Shown here: one piece after another, positions 11,612 to 22,480 of the stretch | Numbering within the stretch: the first letter of the stretch is position 1 | Layout: every line of letters begins with the position of its first letter | The notes under the pieces: generated by a model | The model's input: only the letters and a program-made list of their open reading frames with translations | The model's database searches: none | What the model was told of the DNA's origin: nothing | NCBI GenBank assembly: GCA_032207245.1 | Contig: CM063501.1 | Location: 62,016,793-62,080,792 of the forward strand | Origin: Pardosa pseudoannulata | Lineage: Eukaryota; Arthropoda; Arachnida; Araneae; Lycosidae | Reading direction: 5' to 3' | Length of the DNA stretch: 64,000 bases | Position numbers and translations under genes: made by a program

Positions 11612-12107
11612 AGACCTTGAGGTCTCCAAGGTTTTTTTCCATATCACCAAAAAATTTACCAAATGGCGCTGCAGTTGGATCAAATTCATTCTTTTGTTTA
11701 CAATTCATCCATTATACAAGAAATAAAAAACATATTATGCTTAAATTGATCAGTACGATGTTACTGGTTGTTTATAAGATTCGACTTTTAAATACTGCTA
11801 TAAGAGTTCGTCAGGAAAACACACATGTGGAACGACGAAAAACGTGAACTCTCTTTTCCCAATGACAATATTAATATTTGAAAAAAACGAGTATTCTCGT
11901 TTGGTAATGCGACTGCCTTAAGAGCGAATTTATTCTGAAAAAGGCTACATTCCCAGTTCTTTCAGCATAAGACTCCACGTATTCGAGATTAAGAGCCTTA
12001 ACTTCAGCAAAAGTGGCAGTTATTCCGAAGTGAGCTTATCCAAATGTATTTATCCTTGAATTTTATAAACAAAATTTATAAAATATATTAATTCAACTAT
12101 TGATTTA

Positions 12108-12646
12108 CAGGGTGTTTCAAAAATGACCGGTATATTTGAAAATTCAATAAAAACTAAACGGACAGTGATAGAAATACACAGTTTGTTGCAATATGCTTGG
12201 GACAGACAAACTTTCAAAATTAGTTGCAATGTTCCACAACAGATGACGCTGCAGTCTGGAAAAATCTAAGCTACGATATGTTCCAGATATCTACCCTGCT
12301 GAGCAATAATATGGCGTATTCTCAGAACGAAATTATCAGAAACCCGTGTAAAAGTCTCAGGCGAGATGGTTTCACATGCAGAACAGATGTACTGTTCCAG
12401 TTATTCAATTGTTTCTGGATAGTGGGGGTACACCTGGTCTTTTAATAGTCCCCACAAATATCATGGTTTAGATTTTTCCAGACTGCAGCTCCATCTGTTG
12501 TGGAATATTGTAACTAATTTTAAAGTTTGTCTGCCTGAAAATTTACTATTGTCCCAAGCATATTGCAATAAACTGTGAATTTCTATCACTGTCCGTTTAA
12601 TTTTTATTGATTTTCCAAATATACCGGTCAGTTTTGAAACACCCTG
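12108..12646. mobile_element. Mariner-type MITE, TA target site
   Basis: Inverted ends CAGGGTGTTTCAAAAATGAC (12108) and its near complement GTCAGTTTTGAAACACCCTG (to 12646), flanked by TA on both sides. The inverted similarity extends about 140 bp inward, including the CAGATGACGCTGCAGTCTGG / CCAGACTGCAGCTCCATCTG pair. No transposase frame was seen. It lies in the intron between channel exons 4 and 5. Confidence 0.8.
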
Positions 12647-13117
12647 TAGATGCAAATCTGATTGCTGATGATTACTACTTTCGATCTTGACGAATTCAAA
12701 TTTGGTTATTTCAAAATTTTGGATAATTTGAATTGTATTAATTACTCTTCAGCTTTCTGTACAAAGCCATGTTACAATCATTTGGTTTAATTCGAAAGGA
12801 ATTCAAAAAGGTTTGTTTGATTCAAATTTGAAAAAGCATAACATTTTGAAAAATTTTTTGAAAAATTTTTTTTTATTCTACCTAGAATTTCTAAATATTT
12901 ATTAGTATCGCTTGTTCTAACACCATTTTGTCTCAATCCGTGTGTAATTGATGATGGTAAGCTATTTAAAGAATAGGAAATGGCAGCGTTGGTCGATACC
13001 AACGTTGTCATTTCCTGCTCTTTAGTTTCTTTATTTATCGAAAGATTTTTAATACTTTTTTTAATGCGTCTTATTAAATGACAATGACAGAAATTATCGA
13101 GAAGTGAAGATTCTTAC

Positions 13118-13239
13118 TTTTTGGTACAGGCAATGTATGTTGCTTTAGTTTCGTACTGCTCACAGAAGAAAAGAAAGTATAACAATTACGATAGCCCGTA
13201 TTTCCATCAGACATTGGCATACGAATTAAAGTATTCCAA
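13118..13239 (-). CDS. DEG/ENaC sodium channel, exon 4 (CYTF motif)
   Basis: A short exon with no long open frame of its own, found by looking for the family's conserved GxCYTFN strand. It runs from a TTATTTTTCAG acceptor to an AAAAA|GTAAGA donor: one base completes Asp from exon 3 (GA|T), then 40 codons, then one base. It contains DGNTGYRNCYTFFSS, matching the CYTF motif of ENaC/ASIC/degenerin extracellular domains. Its entry phase matches exon 3 and its exit phase (A|GG, Arg) matches exon 5, which otherwise could not be joined to exon 3. A mariner-type MITE at 12108-12646 lies in the following intron. Confidence 0.85.
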
Positions 13240-13495
13240 CTGAAAAATAAATAAATAGTTCAATAATTTGAGGTGTATAATATTCCATGGGTGATTCTAA
13301 GTAAAAACAAAATTTCTGAACATCCTACAAAATTTTCCGAAAAAAGGATACGCTACTAATTTTAAATAAAAACTATATTAAGGTTAATTTCAGAATGCCA
13401 AAAATAGAACAGGATAATACCTGAATTTTAATATTGTGATTTATCGTTTACCAAATATCAATATATATTAATATGTTCTAATATACATCACTTTA

Positions 13496-14034
13496 TTAGT
13501 TGTAAATATCACATTGTGTGCGGGTACACTTCGCAGCGGAATTGTACTTGGAGCAGGCTTTTTAAGCGTAAATTTAGTTATTCAGTTAAATCTCAATAGA
13601 TCGAAAATTATTTAATTTTTTAACCAACTTTTCGTATTTTATATTGAAATATATAAACAAGTATATAAATAGAAATATATAAATAACAACGATAAGATTT
13701 TTGTAAACAAAAAATATATGTTTTAGTGGATAAATTTATAATAGTATCGTAAATATGAAAAATCAAATAGAAATAGTAGTATATAGTTTTAATTTTTTTG
13801 GATTATGTTATATATAAACATTTTTACATTATAAAAAAATGAAAGACAGGAACATTCGGCTCCGTTTTCCTGTATATACCGTTATTTTTGTACCCACAAA
13901 CAAACCATGTTTTTACACTAACTCGTACGTGCTCCGCGTTCAAGTATTAATAGTCAGAAAACGTAGTAGTACGCATCCCGCGCTCAAATATCAATCGACC
14001 GATAACGTACTAGTACGTGTCCAGCATACAATGT
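13496..14034. mobile_element. piggyBac-like relic, deletion copy
   Basis: Ends with inverted CACATTGTGTGCGGGTAC (left) and GCATACAATGTG (right). The interior shares blocks with 24628-25570 in reverse orientation, for example CGCAGCGGAATTGTAC and the CGTACTAGTACG motif. It lacks a clear TTAA duplication. It lies in the intron between exons 3 and 4. Confidence 0.5.
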
Positions 14035-15077
14035 GATATAAGAGTTTTCTGTATAAAATAATGCAAACATACATATATCCATGTGTGTGTTGGTTATCTA
14101 GAAAACAAAATCCAATTTCTTAATCTGAATATATAAATTTCAGTTTTAACATATTGCTTTAAAAAAGAAAATCACATAACACTATATTATTACTGATCTT
14201 CGATAGAAAAAAGATACGGATGCTTCAAAAAAGAAAAAAAGGGGTGATAAAAGATATAAAACTTTCTGATTACCTTCAAAATTCATTTATATATTTTTTT
14301 ATTTGAAGCTGAAGATGGTTTTAAAAACATTTTTTTTTTTTAATTTCCAGAAACAGATTTTTTTTCGAAAATTCTTCTCAAATTTTCGTGTGAAAAAAAT
14401 ATCTGTTTTTTCTAATTTTCAAAACAGAGTCACACAAATTTTCGGAAAATTCGGAAATTTTACATTTCTTTAAAAAAATTTCTCTTGTCAGCCCTTATTT
14501 ACAATTTACAGTCTTTACAGTTTGAAAATTTGGAGAGGGAAAAAAAAACTTTCCTAATGTACGCCCGGGGTGTAGATGAATCCCCATACGAAGTATTATC
14601 TTTCTAGATTCTGTCCTTCTTGAGATACAGTGGTCAGTAAGCCAGCTAAAAAGTGCCGTTTGAGTTTTGTATGCATGGATATTTTTCATGGAAAAACTTG
14701 AATTTGTTTTAGATATAATGCATATAAAGCTCAGAAAAGGTGAACTAACACCTTAAGACAATGCGCTTAGTAAAATTCTGAATTCAGTATTTGTATTCTT
14801 CAAGTACAAATACTGAAATGTTGTGACTTAAAATAAAAAGATTCTAAAAAATCAATTTATAATTTATTTGATTCCAATTTTTCTCTTCCCAAGAAAATCT
14901 TTTGAGGACTGTGTGTATGTGTTTATACAATTTTAACTCACAATGAGCATCCTAACCGGTATAAAGCGCTCAAGATGACACGTCCAATATCCCCATAATT
15001 TTGATCTTAGGAGGAGAATTTCTTTCACTATATTCCAAAACCCAGCTCACCTATCAACCCCCCCCAGTGTAAACACA

Positions 15078-15845
15078 TGCAGATCCACAAATGTACACAT
15101 TCTCTGAGTATACAGAGATGTGCGAGCACCTGCCGGAATTTAAAACCGGCACACCAACGCGGGTTTATACTGACCTAACTAGACGGTGATATGCACCTGA
15201 AATGTTTAAAATTCTTTATAACATTTCAGGTAAGCGTACTACATCCTGGAAAATACTTGTTCTACGCCTTTTTAGAACCTTCTTTGTAGTAAGTATTTTG
15301 TCGCTAAAAGTCACCAAATTTGTCACCGAAAACTGCCACAGGTGTCAAATAGAAAACTTGTCAAGCATGTTGGTTCTTTGACGAACCAGTACATTTGACC
15401 AAAAACTACTAACCTATACGATTACTACAATTGAATGATGATAATTACTGCAAATGAACTTGACTAATTCAAACTTGGTTAATTCAAAATTTTGTAGTAA
15501 TCATATAGGTTTGTAGTTTCGGGTCAAATGGACTGGTTCATCAAAGAAACCAACATGCTTGGCAAGTTTTCTATTTGACAACTGTGGCAGTTTTTGGTAA
15601 CAAATTTGGCGACTTTTAGTGACAAAATACTTACTATAAAGAAGGTTCGAAAAAGATGCAGAACAAGTATTTTCCAGAATGTAGTACGCTTACCTGAAAT
15701 GTTATTAAGAATTTTGAACACTTCAGGTACATTTTAGCATTTAGTTAGGTCAATATAGACCTGTGCTGGTGTTCAGATTCCGGCAGGTGCTCGACACATC
15801 TTTCTGTATACTCAGAGAATGTGTAAATGTGCGGGTCTGCGTGTA
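15078..15845. mobile_element. Fold-back element, 0.77 kb near-palindrome
   Basis: Left arm about 15078-15436 and right arm about 15486-15845 are inverted copies, with only about 50 bp between them. Matched blocks include CATTCTCTGAGTATACAGAG / CTGTATACTCAGAGAATG, ACCTGAAATGTT / AACATTTCAGGT and CCAACATGCTTGGCAAG. No coding is evident; open frames in the arms are by-products. It lies in the intron between exons 3 and 4. Confidence 0.8.
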
Positions 15846-15849
15846 TAAA

Positions 15850-15990
15850 TTGTGTTAATTCCCCTTAAACTTCATATACAAAGCCATTTTGAATTTATTT
15901 GGTCTAATTCGAAGTAAATTCAATAAGGCTCGATTAATTCGAATTCGTAAAGGATTCAAACGATTCGCTTTTGGTAAATTATGCTTTTAC
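15850..15990. repeat. Short AT-rich interspersed repeat
   Basis: Segments such as TTCATATACAAAGCCATTTT and TTGGTCTAATTCGAA resemble 12740-12830 and the sequence near 15430-15500, so these are copies of one low-copy family. Confidence 0.4.
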
Positions 15991-16062
15991 AAATACACTA
16001 TTTGTAAAAAAGTGTTTTATCACGGTTTAAACCATTAACTTGGATTTTCGTGCACTACTCAC

Positions 16063-16211
16063 TCGCATTCGATGTAGTCAGATCCATCGACATTGATGCG
16101 CTGACAGTGTTTCAGGATGTCCGTGCTGGAGTGACCCATATCGTCCAGGTCTTCGACACTTGCGCCTTTCTCGAACATCATGCCATGGCCAGTCGGAAAC
16201 TGGAAGTTTAA
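16063..16211 (-). CDS. DEG/ENaC sodium channel, exon 3 (extracellular domain)
   Basis: The exon encodes about 49 residues ending at HCQRINVDGSDYIEC plus two bases of the next codon, before a GA|GTGAGT donor (phase 2). Two in-frame acceptors are possible: TTCGTGCAG, with the exon starting at 16211 (LNFQFPTGHG...), or CTTCCAG, with the exon starting at 16199 (FPTGHG...). I prefer the first. The open frame upstream of the acceptor is intron sequence read through. The segment lies in the poorly conserved finger part of the extracellular domain, so it is called from compatible phases, splice sites and position between two well-recognised exons. Confidence 0.75.
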
Positions 16212-16381
16212 CTGCACGAACACGATGAGCATATTGAATATCAAGAAATACCTCACCAAGTCAATAAACATACAATAAGAAATTTGTAGAAATACCGATT
16301 AAATTGAAATCATCTAAAGGCGGAAACAGAAATATGTTTCTTTAACGATTCGTTAACAAGTATAACTACAAAATATTCATC

Positions 16382-17187
16382 TGTAGCGGGTACAACTGCT
16401 GCCCTCTCCTTTTATGATAGGTGGCGCTACGAGAGCCGTCTAGTTTTCCCATGGTGCCACACTCTTTCTCTGTGTGTGTGTTGCATAATTGACGCCAGTT
16501 GTCACTAATACCAAGAGATGGCGCCAGGTTTTTCAAAAAAAGAGGAATAGAGAATGGTCTAAAGAACGTTGTTTATTGATTTTTGGTTAGTTCTTAGTCA
16601 TGTAAGTTGTTATGAGTTCTGTTTTTTGTGTTATGTATGTGAGTGCATTTGTCTGACGGGAAAAAGTTTTAAGTCCCCTGTAAATATGTGTGCTGTGTGT
16701 TGAATAAAGTATAAAAAAGCCTAGTTTGCGCTATGTTTATAAGTGTATATTTATAGGTCCCATGACTGTCATTTTTTAGTGGATCTCCCATTCCAGGATT
16801 ACTACCCAGGTAAGCACGCCTACACTATTGTTCATTTTTCTGGTACTCATCCGTTTGATATGAGCGAAGTGAGAAGCTTATATATTATGAGATGTTTTGT
16901 GTTATTGTAGATTTTTTAGAAATGAACCTGCAAGTAATGTAAGTGACATTCTTTAGTTATTTCCTTAGTGTTGGAACTTTGTTTTTCTATTAGAGATTTT
17001 TATTGTAAAAGAGTTTTTGTTCCTATAGTGTGCTTATCTTTGATGTTGTTTTTTGTTCTGTATCTAGTGATGTGTTACTTTGTACTGTGTTGTGAAACGT
17101 AACCAACGAATAAAAAATGGTTCCTGAAACTAGACTTATTATTTAAGAACTGACCTTTAGCTTAAATAAGAGTCTCGTCCCTCTACA
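16382..17187 (+). mobile_element. LTR-like element
   Basis: Begins TGTAGCGGGTACAAC and ends CCCTCTACA, i.e. TGTAG...CTACA. An AATAAAG hexamer lies near 16703. It is GC-richer than the flanks. No clean target-site duplication was found. Its right end forms one arm of the 17130-17270 hairpin whose centre carries GTTGGGCGCCAC (minus strand TGGCGCCCAAC), which resembles a retroelement primer-binding site. This suggests a rearranged LTR junction. Confidence 0.45.
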
Positions 17188-17790
17188 ATGGCCCTTACGT
17201 TGGGCGCCACTGTAGATGGACGAGACTCTTATTTATGCGAAAGGCCGTTGTTAAATAATAAGTCTAGTAAAAGTAATAAGTCACATCTATTATAAAGTTT
17301 TAATTATTACTAAGAAGTAATCTCGATATTTAGGTGAAATGTATTCTACATATTCATTGATCCACATGCATAATGTTGTAAATTCCAACTATTAATACTG
17401 ATCTGTTTGGTTTCATTAAGCCGTATTATGGAAAAGATAACTGCTTGCAGCGTGATTATACAGTAATGACTATTGAAGAGTCAAGAAACGTCTGAAAAAA
17501 TGTATAGCTATAGATGATGAATGTGTAGAAGTGTGAACAATAACAAATAAAAATTAATTTTTATCTTGATTATTATAGGAAATAATTTAAACTTTACGAT
17601 TCTTCCATGTATGCGTACACACACACACACATACATGTGATTTATCTCCGTTTATATAATAAGAAAAAAGCACAAACTTCTATCAAATTATCAACCACTC
17701 TTAAAATACGATGTATATCAAAGAAGAATTATAAAATGATAGCAGATATTAACCCAGCTAAAAGGGTAAAAGAACTATTTTATAATTAAC
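17074..17790. repeat. 717 bp tandem duplication, unit 1
   Basis: Identical to 17791-18507 except for two substitutions I can find (T at 17376 versus C at 18093; A at 17500 versus G at 18217). The unit contains the 17130-17270 hairpin, whose arms start ACTAGACTTATTATTTAA, and a short CA run. No convincing gene lies inside; the 60-codon frame present in both units is a by-product. Confidence 0.95.
17130..17270. repeat. Hairpin-forming inverted repeat
   Basis: Two arms of about 60 bp: CTAGACTTATTATTTAAGAA through AAATAAGAGTCTCGTCC, and the complement GGACGAGACTCTTATTT through TTAAATAATAAGTCTAG. Repeated at 17847-17987 through the tandem duplication. Confidence 0.85.
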
Positions 17791-18507
17791 GTTACTTTGT
17801 ACTGTGTTGTGAAACGTAACCAACGAATAAAAAATGGTTCCTGAAACTAGACTTATTATTTAAGAACTGACCTTTAGCTTAAATAAGAGTCTCGTCCCTC
17901 TACAATGGCCCTTACGTTGGGCGCCACTGTAGATGGACGAGACTCTTATTTATGCGAAAGGCCGTTGTTAAATAATAAGTCTAGTAAAAGTAATAAGTCA
18001 CATCTATTATAAAGTTTTAATTATTACTAAGAAGTAATCTCGATATTTAGGTGAAATGTATTCTACATATTCATTGATCCACATGCATAATGCTGTAAAT
18101 TCCAACTATTAATACTGATCTGTTTGGTTTCATTAAGCCGTATTATGGAAAAGATAACTGCTTGCAGCGTGATTATACAGTAATGACTATTGAAGAGTCA
18201 AGAAACGTCTGAAAAAGTGTATAGCTATAGATGATGAATGTGTAGAAGTGTGAACAATAACAAATAAAAATTAATTTTTATCTTGATTATTATAGGAAAT
18301 AATTTAAACTTTACGATTCTTCCATGTATGCGTACACACACACACACATACATGTGATTTATCTCCGTTTATATAATAAGAAAAAAGCACAAACTTCTAT
18401 CAAATTATCAACCACTCTTAAAATACGATGTATATCAAAGAAGAATTATAAAATGATAGCAGATATTAACCCAGCTAAAAGGGTAAAAGAACTATTTTAT
18501 AATTAAC
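17791..18507. repeat. 717 bp tandem duplication, unit 2
   Basis: Direct head-to-tail copy of 17074-17790. It ends ATAATTAAC, 69 bp short of the end of channel exon 2, so the duplication lies wholly in the intron between exons 2 and 3. Confidence 0.95.
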
Positions 18508-18575
18508 ACTCGAAATAACGGCTACAGATAATCACAAATTTATTTTCCCTTTTTAAATTATAAACTTTGGCTTAC

Positions 18576-18696
18576 CTCCTTACTGCCGTCTTTGTAATGC
18601 TTACAAATTTCTGGAAATTCGTAGCAGAATTCTGTCATATTTTGAGGTGAGATGCATTGTCCGGGATTTCTTTCACAGAATAGAGACCTTTTGATA
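18576..18696 (-). CDS. DEG/ENaC sodium channel, exon 2 (extracellular palm/finger start)
   Basis: A 121 nt exon between a TTTTTCTAG acceptor and a GAG|GTAAGC donor. Joined to the two leftover bases of exon 1 it reads NGIKRSLFCERNPGQC, then a segment ending in CYEFPEICKHYKDGSKE (41 codons, ending in phase 0). The basic IKRS directly after CNLN is typical of the family's extracellular domain, as are the spaced cysteines. The open frame continues exactly across the predicted splice, which is the main evidence that the two exons belong together. It lies 69 bp from the end of the 717 bp tandem duplication in the next intron. Confidence 0.85.
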
Positions 18697-19499
18697 CTAG
18701 AAAAATTCATCATGAATATAAATGAACAAATTTTATAAAATTCAGTAATTTCATAATGAAAGTATTTTACAGAATTTATAAAATAATACCATCAGCTCTC
18801 TCTAGAGTAATGGAAAAAGAAATTTTCTGTCCGTCTCCAACTCTGAAGAACAGAGAACTGCCCTGAGCATCTATGCTGCTGAACGCTTAAGGAGTTCCTG
18901 TGTTTCCCCTCCCTTTCCTGAACCAATTTTATGAATGATATTTTAACAATATAGTTGACTTAATTATATTCTACAATAAGTTTTTGGCGATTCTATACCT
19001 AAAATGACCACTTTTCGATAAAGCCTTTGTTTCACTTTTAATTCTGGTAACAGATGGCACCAAATAATTTTCCGCTTAGCAAAATCATATATAACTACTT
19101 AAATACTAGTTATATAATCATATATAACTACTTTAAGTAACTTAGTTTCGGTCGTTAGCCTCCCGTACATCATATACTCTTAACACCTCCGAATGGCTGG
19201 ATCTCTTGCACCCTTATGACACTAAATAAGCGAATGTACAATGTTTGGGCGGCCAACCGCCAAAGATGGTTTGTTTCAATAAACTCTACATTTTATTTTC
19301 CCAATTTTTCTATTTTCTGTCATAGCCTAACGATTGTTCTTTATCCAGCATGGATATAACTCTTAATTTGTAGAGGGTAAAAACACTCATTAGCTAGCAT
19401 ATCCAAAGAGAGCACAGCACAGCTATAGAAAAATACTTAAACATAGAAACATAACAAATAAATTTACATGAGGATCCCAGATATAACACTAGACAACAT

Positions 19500-20116
19500 T
19501 GTAACGTCACTCGATCCTCTGGTAGCTTGTGGGTGTCGAAGTTGTAGTCACACGACGTAGAGCTTAAAACAATAACTTTAATTCTGGACTAAATATAAAA
19601 CTATTTACAAAGTTTCCGAATGGAAATCACAGGGGCTCGGGATGAGCTAGGTACGCACCCAAAAGTCCCAAGTACGAGGTGAACCTAAATAGAAATCTGC
19701 GGTCAGGTGCCCGTCAGATATGCGGTTGTACAGAGATACAACTTGGACTCCTTGAATCCCACAAAAACTGGAGAACGGCTCTCCAAAATGGAACCTTCAG
19801 TTCTTTCGCTCTCTCCTCCTCCGTCAATCTTCTTCCGGCGAAAACTCGCGCCGCCTTACGTCACCTCTCGCCTCTTCCTATTGTATTTTCCTTCCCACGT
19901 CGCCGTCCTGCTCCCTTCCGATTGGTCCTTTCGTTGGCGTCTGAGAGTCTATCATTTCCGAGTCGCATCCGACCTTCTAATCACCTCAGACATCTCAAGG
20001 CCTGTCGAACCGAGAAACCTTTGTCGTTTACTGTCAATTTTCCAGACAGAATGTCGCCTTGGCCTGAGTTTTAACAATACCTCTTTGTGAAGCTAATAGA
20101 GTGTAGCGACGTCACA
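19500..20116 (-). mobile_element. Solo LTR, copy 1 (617 bp)
   Basis: Minus strand starts TGTGACGTCGCTACAC and ends GAGTGACGTTACA, a TGTGACG...CGTTACA inverted terminus. Flanked by ACAT on both sides (4 bp target-site duplication, as for Gypsy-type elements). Two overlapping plus-strand frames of about 130 codons inside it are shadows of the GC-rich LTR. It lies in the intron between channel exons 1 and 2. Confidence 0.8.
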
Positions 20117-20454
20117 ACATATTCTAAACCCAGTTGGTAGTCGACTGATTATAGTTTCTTTAGGTCGCCATTAGGTTGCGGTCGGCTAAAATAATTCTGT
20201 TACACACACACACACACGTACATATGTGTGTGTGTGAGAGAGAGACAGGACGTTGAGAGGGATATAATGAGGTAATTGTAGAAAAACAAATACTAAACAA
20301 AACTCTTCATAAAAGTTCACAAAAATTAACCTTTTTAAGAAAAAGATTGAGATGTTTTGACCAGCAAACGTAAGATGCTTAGTTAAGGTATAAAAAATTA
20401 GATAGTTTAATGAGCGAAGAGAAAATAGACAATTATATGATTAACGTATCTTAC

Positions 20455-20732
20455 CCATTGAGGTTACAGAAAGTGATGGCAGGAGACTCGATGGTTTCCG
20501 GATATTCGACGTCAATATCCAGTACCGTGGGATACTTCCAGAAGATCTTCATGAATTCGGTGGTCTGGTAGATGAATCCGATCAAGCACAGGCTGAGGAC
20601 GAGTGTCTTGAGCACTTTCCTGCCGACGTTTTGTGTCGTCACGATTTGCGGAATGCCCGTGATCAAAGAATCTTGGAATACGTCTTTTGCATAGCGAGCG
20701 GTCGTATAGGCCTGCACAGGAGCCATCATCAA
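20455..20732 (-). CDS. DEG/ENaC sodium channel, exon 1 (N-terminus, TM1, first palm strand)
   Basis: This exon encodes about 92 residues of a degenerin/ENaC-family cation channel subunit, a two-pass plasma-membrane protein with a large extracellular domain. Residues 1-35 are cytoplasmic and contain SLITGIPQIV, which aligns with the family's gating motif S-x-H-G. Residues 45-60 (LKTLVLSLCLIGFIYQ) form the first membrane helix. The exon then runs through YPETIESPAITFCNLNG, the hallmark [FY]PA[IV]T[IF]CNLN strand after TM1. It ends at a GG|GTAAG donor in phase 2. The ATG at 20732 is the most upstream Met in frame. A possible acceptor (CCTGTGCAG) just inside the frame means a 5' exon could exist and the true start could be elsewhere. 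Family assignment is confident; the subfamily is not resolved. Confidence 0.9.
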
Positions 20733-20872
20733 AAAATCCTGCTACAGAATTACAATTTTCGTCTGTAATATGTTGATAACATTGCACACAAGTTTAAAAA
20801 GTTCTCATAGATTACAAGTTTACAAGTTCTCATAGATTATCAGTGGGTCGATTTAGAGTTGCCTCATACATA

Positions 20873-22275
20873 CACTATATTGCCAATAATAACTGGTCAT
20901 TTGCAGTTTTAGACATTTTGTTGAATACCTAGAAAAATGCACGAGGAATTATCCTGAAACTTCAGGCAGGTAAACATGATGGTAGACGTCATATATTTCA
21001 GCTAAAAAATTTTCCCGAAACCTCATAGGGGACCGTCAACAAATTGAAGAAAAACGAATATGTTTTGGATAAGCCTGTAAAAAGTAATCTATGAAAAGCG
21101 TTGAAACTTTAGCATATGATTAGGATGGTTCTTGTAATAATCTGTGTTCATTGTTATGAGGACAACACGTATACTCGTGAAGAAATTAAAGGTTTTATAA
21201 AAACAATCCCACATTTCTCCAAGTGTTTTGCTTATAATTTGCAGAGTTCTCAATATCAAATAATACAGTTTTAGGAACACATGACAAACAACATTGTACA
21301 CAATACCCTGAAATTGGAATTAAAAAATAATAAATATTGGATAAAAAATAAACAGGTTTACTGAGTAATATGTCACTGCGAATGCAATCAAAATATAATG
21401 TACATAATGTATTATCTAAATGTACAGAGCAACTTGTATCAAAGTCCCAAAAATACAGCCTAAAAATTCTGAAAGTGATCGTGGATAGAATAACCTCGAA
21501 ATCCGTTGTTTCCAAAAAGATGAGGGACTGTATCCAAATATTTTGTATAAATGTAAAATATACATACAGTATATTGCAAACAGCAATATCAATGTTTCTT
21601 CTGCAGACTGAACAAACATACGCTCTTATGACAGCCTCGACTTTCAAATATAATGCAGTGAAAGAAATATTACATATTTTCCCATTTACTCGCCACAGAG
21701 ATATTTAATAACATATGAAATTTGAATTACGTTATACACATTATATTTTGATTGCATTCTCGCATACGCAGTGAAATATTATTTAGTAAACCTGTTCATT
21801 TTTCATCCAATATTTCTTATTTTTTAATTAAAATTGCTGGGTATTGTGTACAATGTTGTTTTTCATGCGTCCTGAAAATTGCGTTCTTTGATATTGAGAA
21901 CTCTGCAAATTATAAGCAAAACATTTGGACAAAATCAGGATTGTTTTTATAAAACCTTTAATTTCTTCACGAGTATATACGTGTTATCCTCATAATATTA
22001 AACACAGATTATTACAAGAAGAATCCTAATTATGTGCTAAAGTTTCAACGCTTTTCATAGATTACTTTTTACAGGGTTATCCAAAACATATTCGTTTTTC
22101 TTCAATTTGTTGATGGTTTCCTATGGGTTCCGAGAAAAAGTCTTAGCTGAAATATATGACGTCTACCATCCTGTTTACATGCCTGAAGCTTCAGGATAAT
22201 TTTTCGTGTATTTTATGTAGGTATTCAACAAAATGTCTAAAATTGCAAATAACCGGTCATTATTGGCAATATAGT
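20873..22275. mobile_element. Tc1-type fold-back element with long inverted arms
   Basis: Ends CACTATATTGCCAATAATAA at the left and its complement TTATTGGCAATATAGTG at the right, flanked by TA. The inverted similarity runs about 540 bp inward (left arm to about 21410, right arm from about 21735). Several 60-150 codon frames inside are unsupported. It sits about 140 bp 5' of channel exon 1, in the expected promoter or first-intron region. Confidence 0.75.
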
Positions 22276-22329
22276 GTATAATGCACAGCTGTATGTGTAA
22301 ATAAGCATACAACGTATGTATGTTTGTAT

Positions 22330-22480
22330 GTATATACAGTAAAACCTCCATATTGCACACCTCTCCACGAGAGATACCTCTATTTCAGTAATACAACCCC
22401 CAGTCCCAATATCCATATTTTTAATACTAACCTCTAAATAAGGGTCACTTCACTTCAAATAGAGGAATTGTGTCTGATAA
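22330..22480 (+). repeat. Possible pogo/Tigger-type end
   Basis: ACAGTAAAACCTCCATATT resembles a pogo-class terminal repeat. I could not find the matching opposite end. Confidence 0.3.

Noticed and set aside
17607..18506. Two identical 60-codon proteins
   Set aside because: The identity comes from the 717 bp tandem duplication; the frame contains a CA repeat and has no recognisable features.
19679..20090. Overlapping plus-strand frames of 127-131 codons
   Set aside because: They fall within the GC-rich solo LTR, in two frames at once, with no domain and no splice context.
21195..21647. A 150-codon minus-strand frame
   Set aside because: It lies inside the Tc1-type fold-back element, overlaps open frames on the other strand and shows no known domain.
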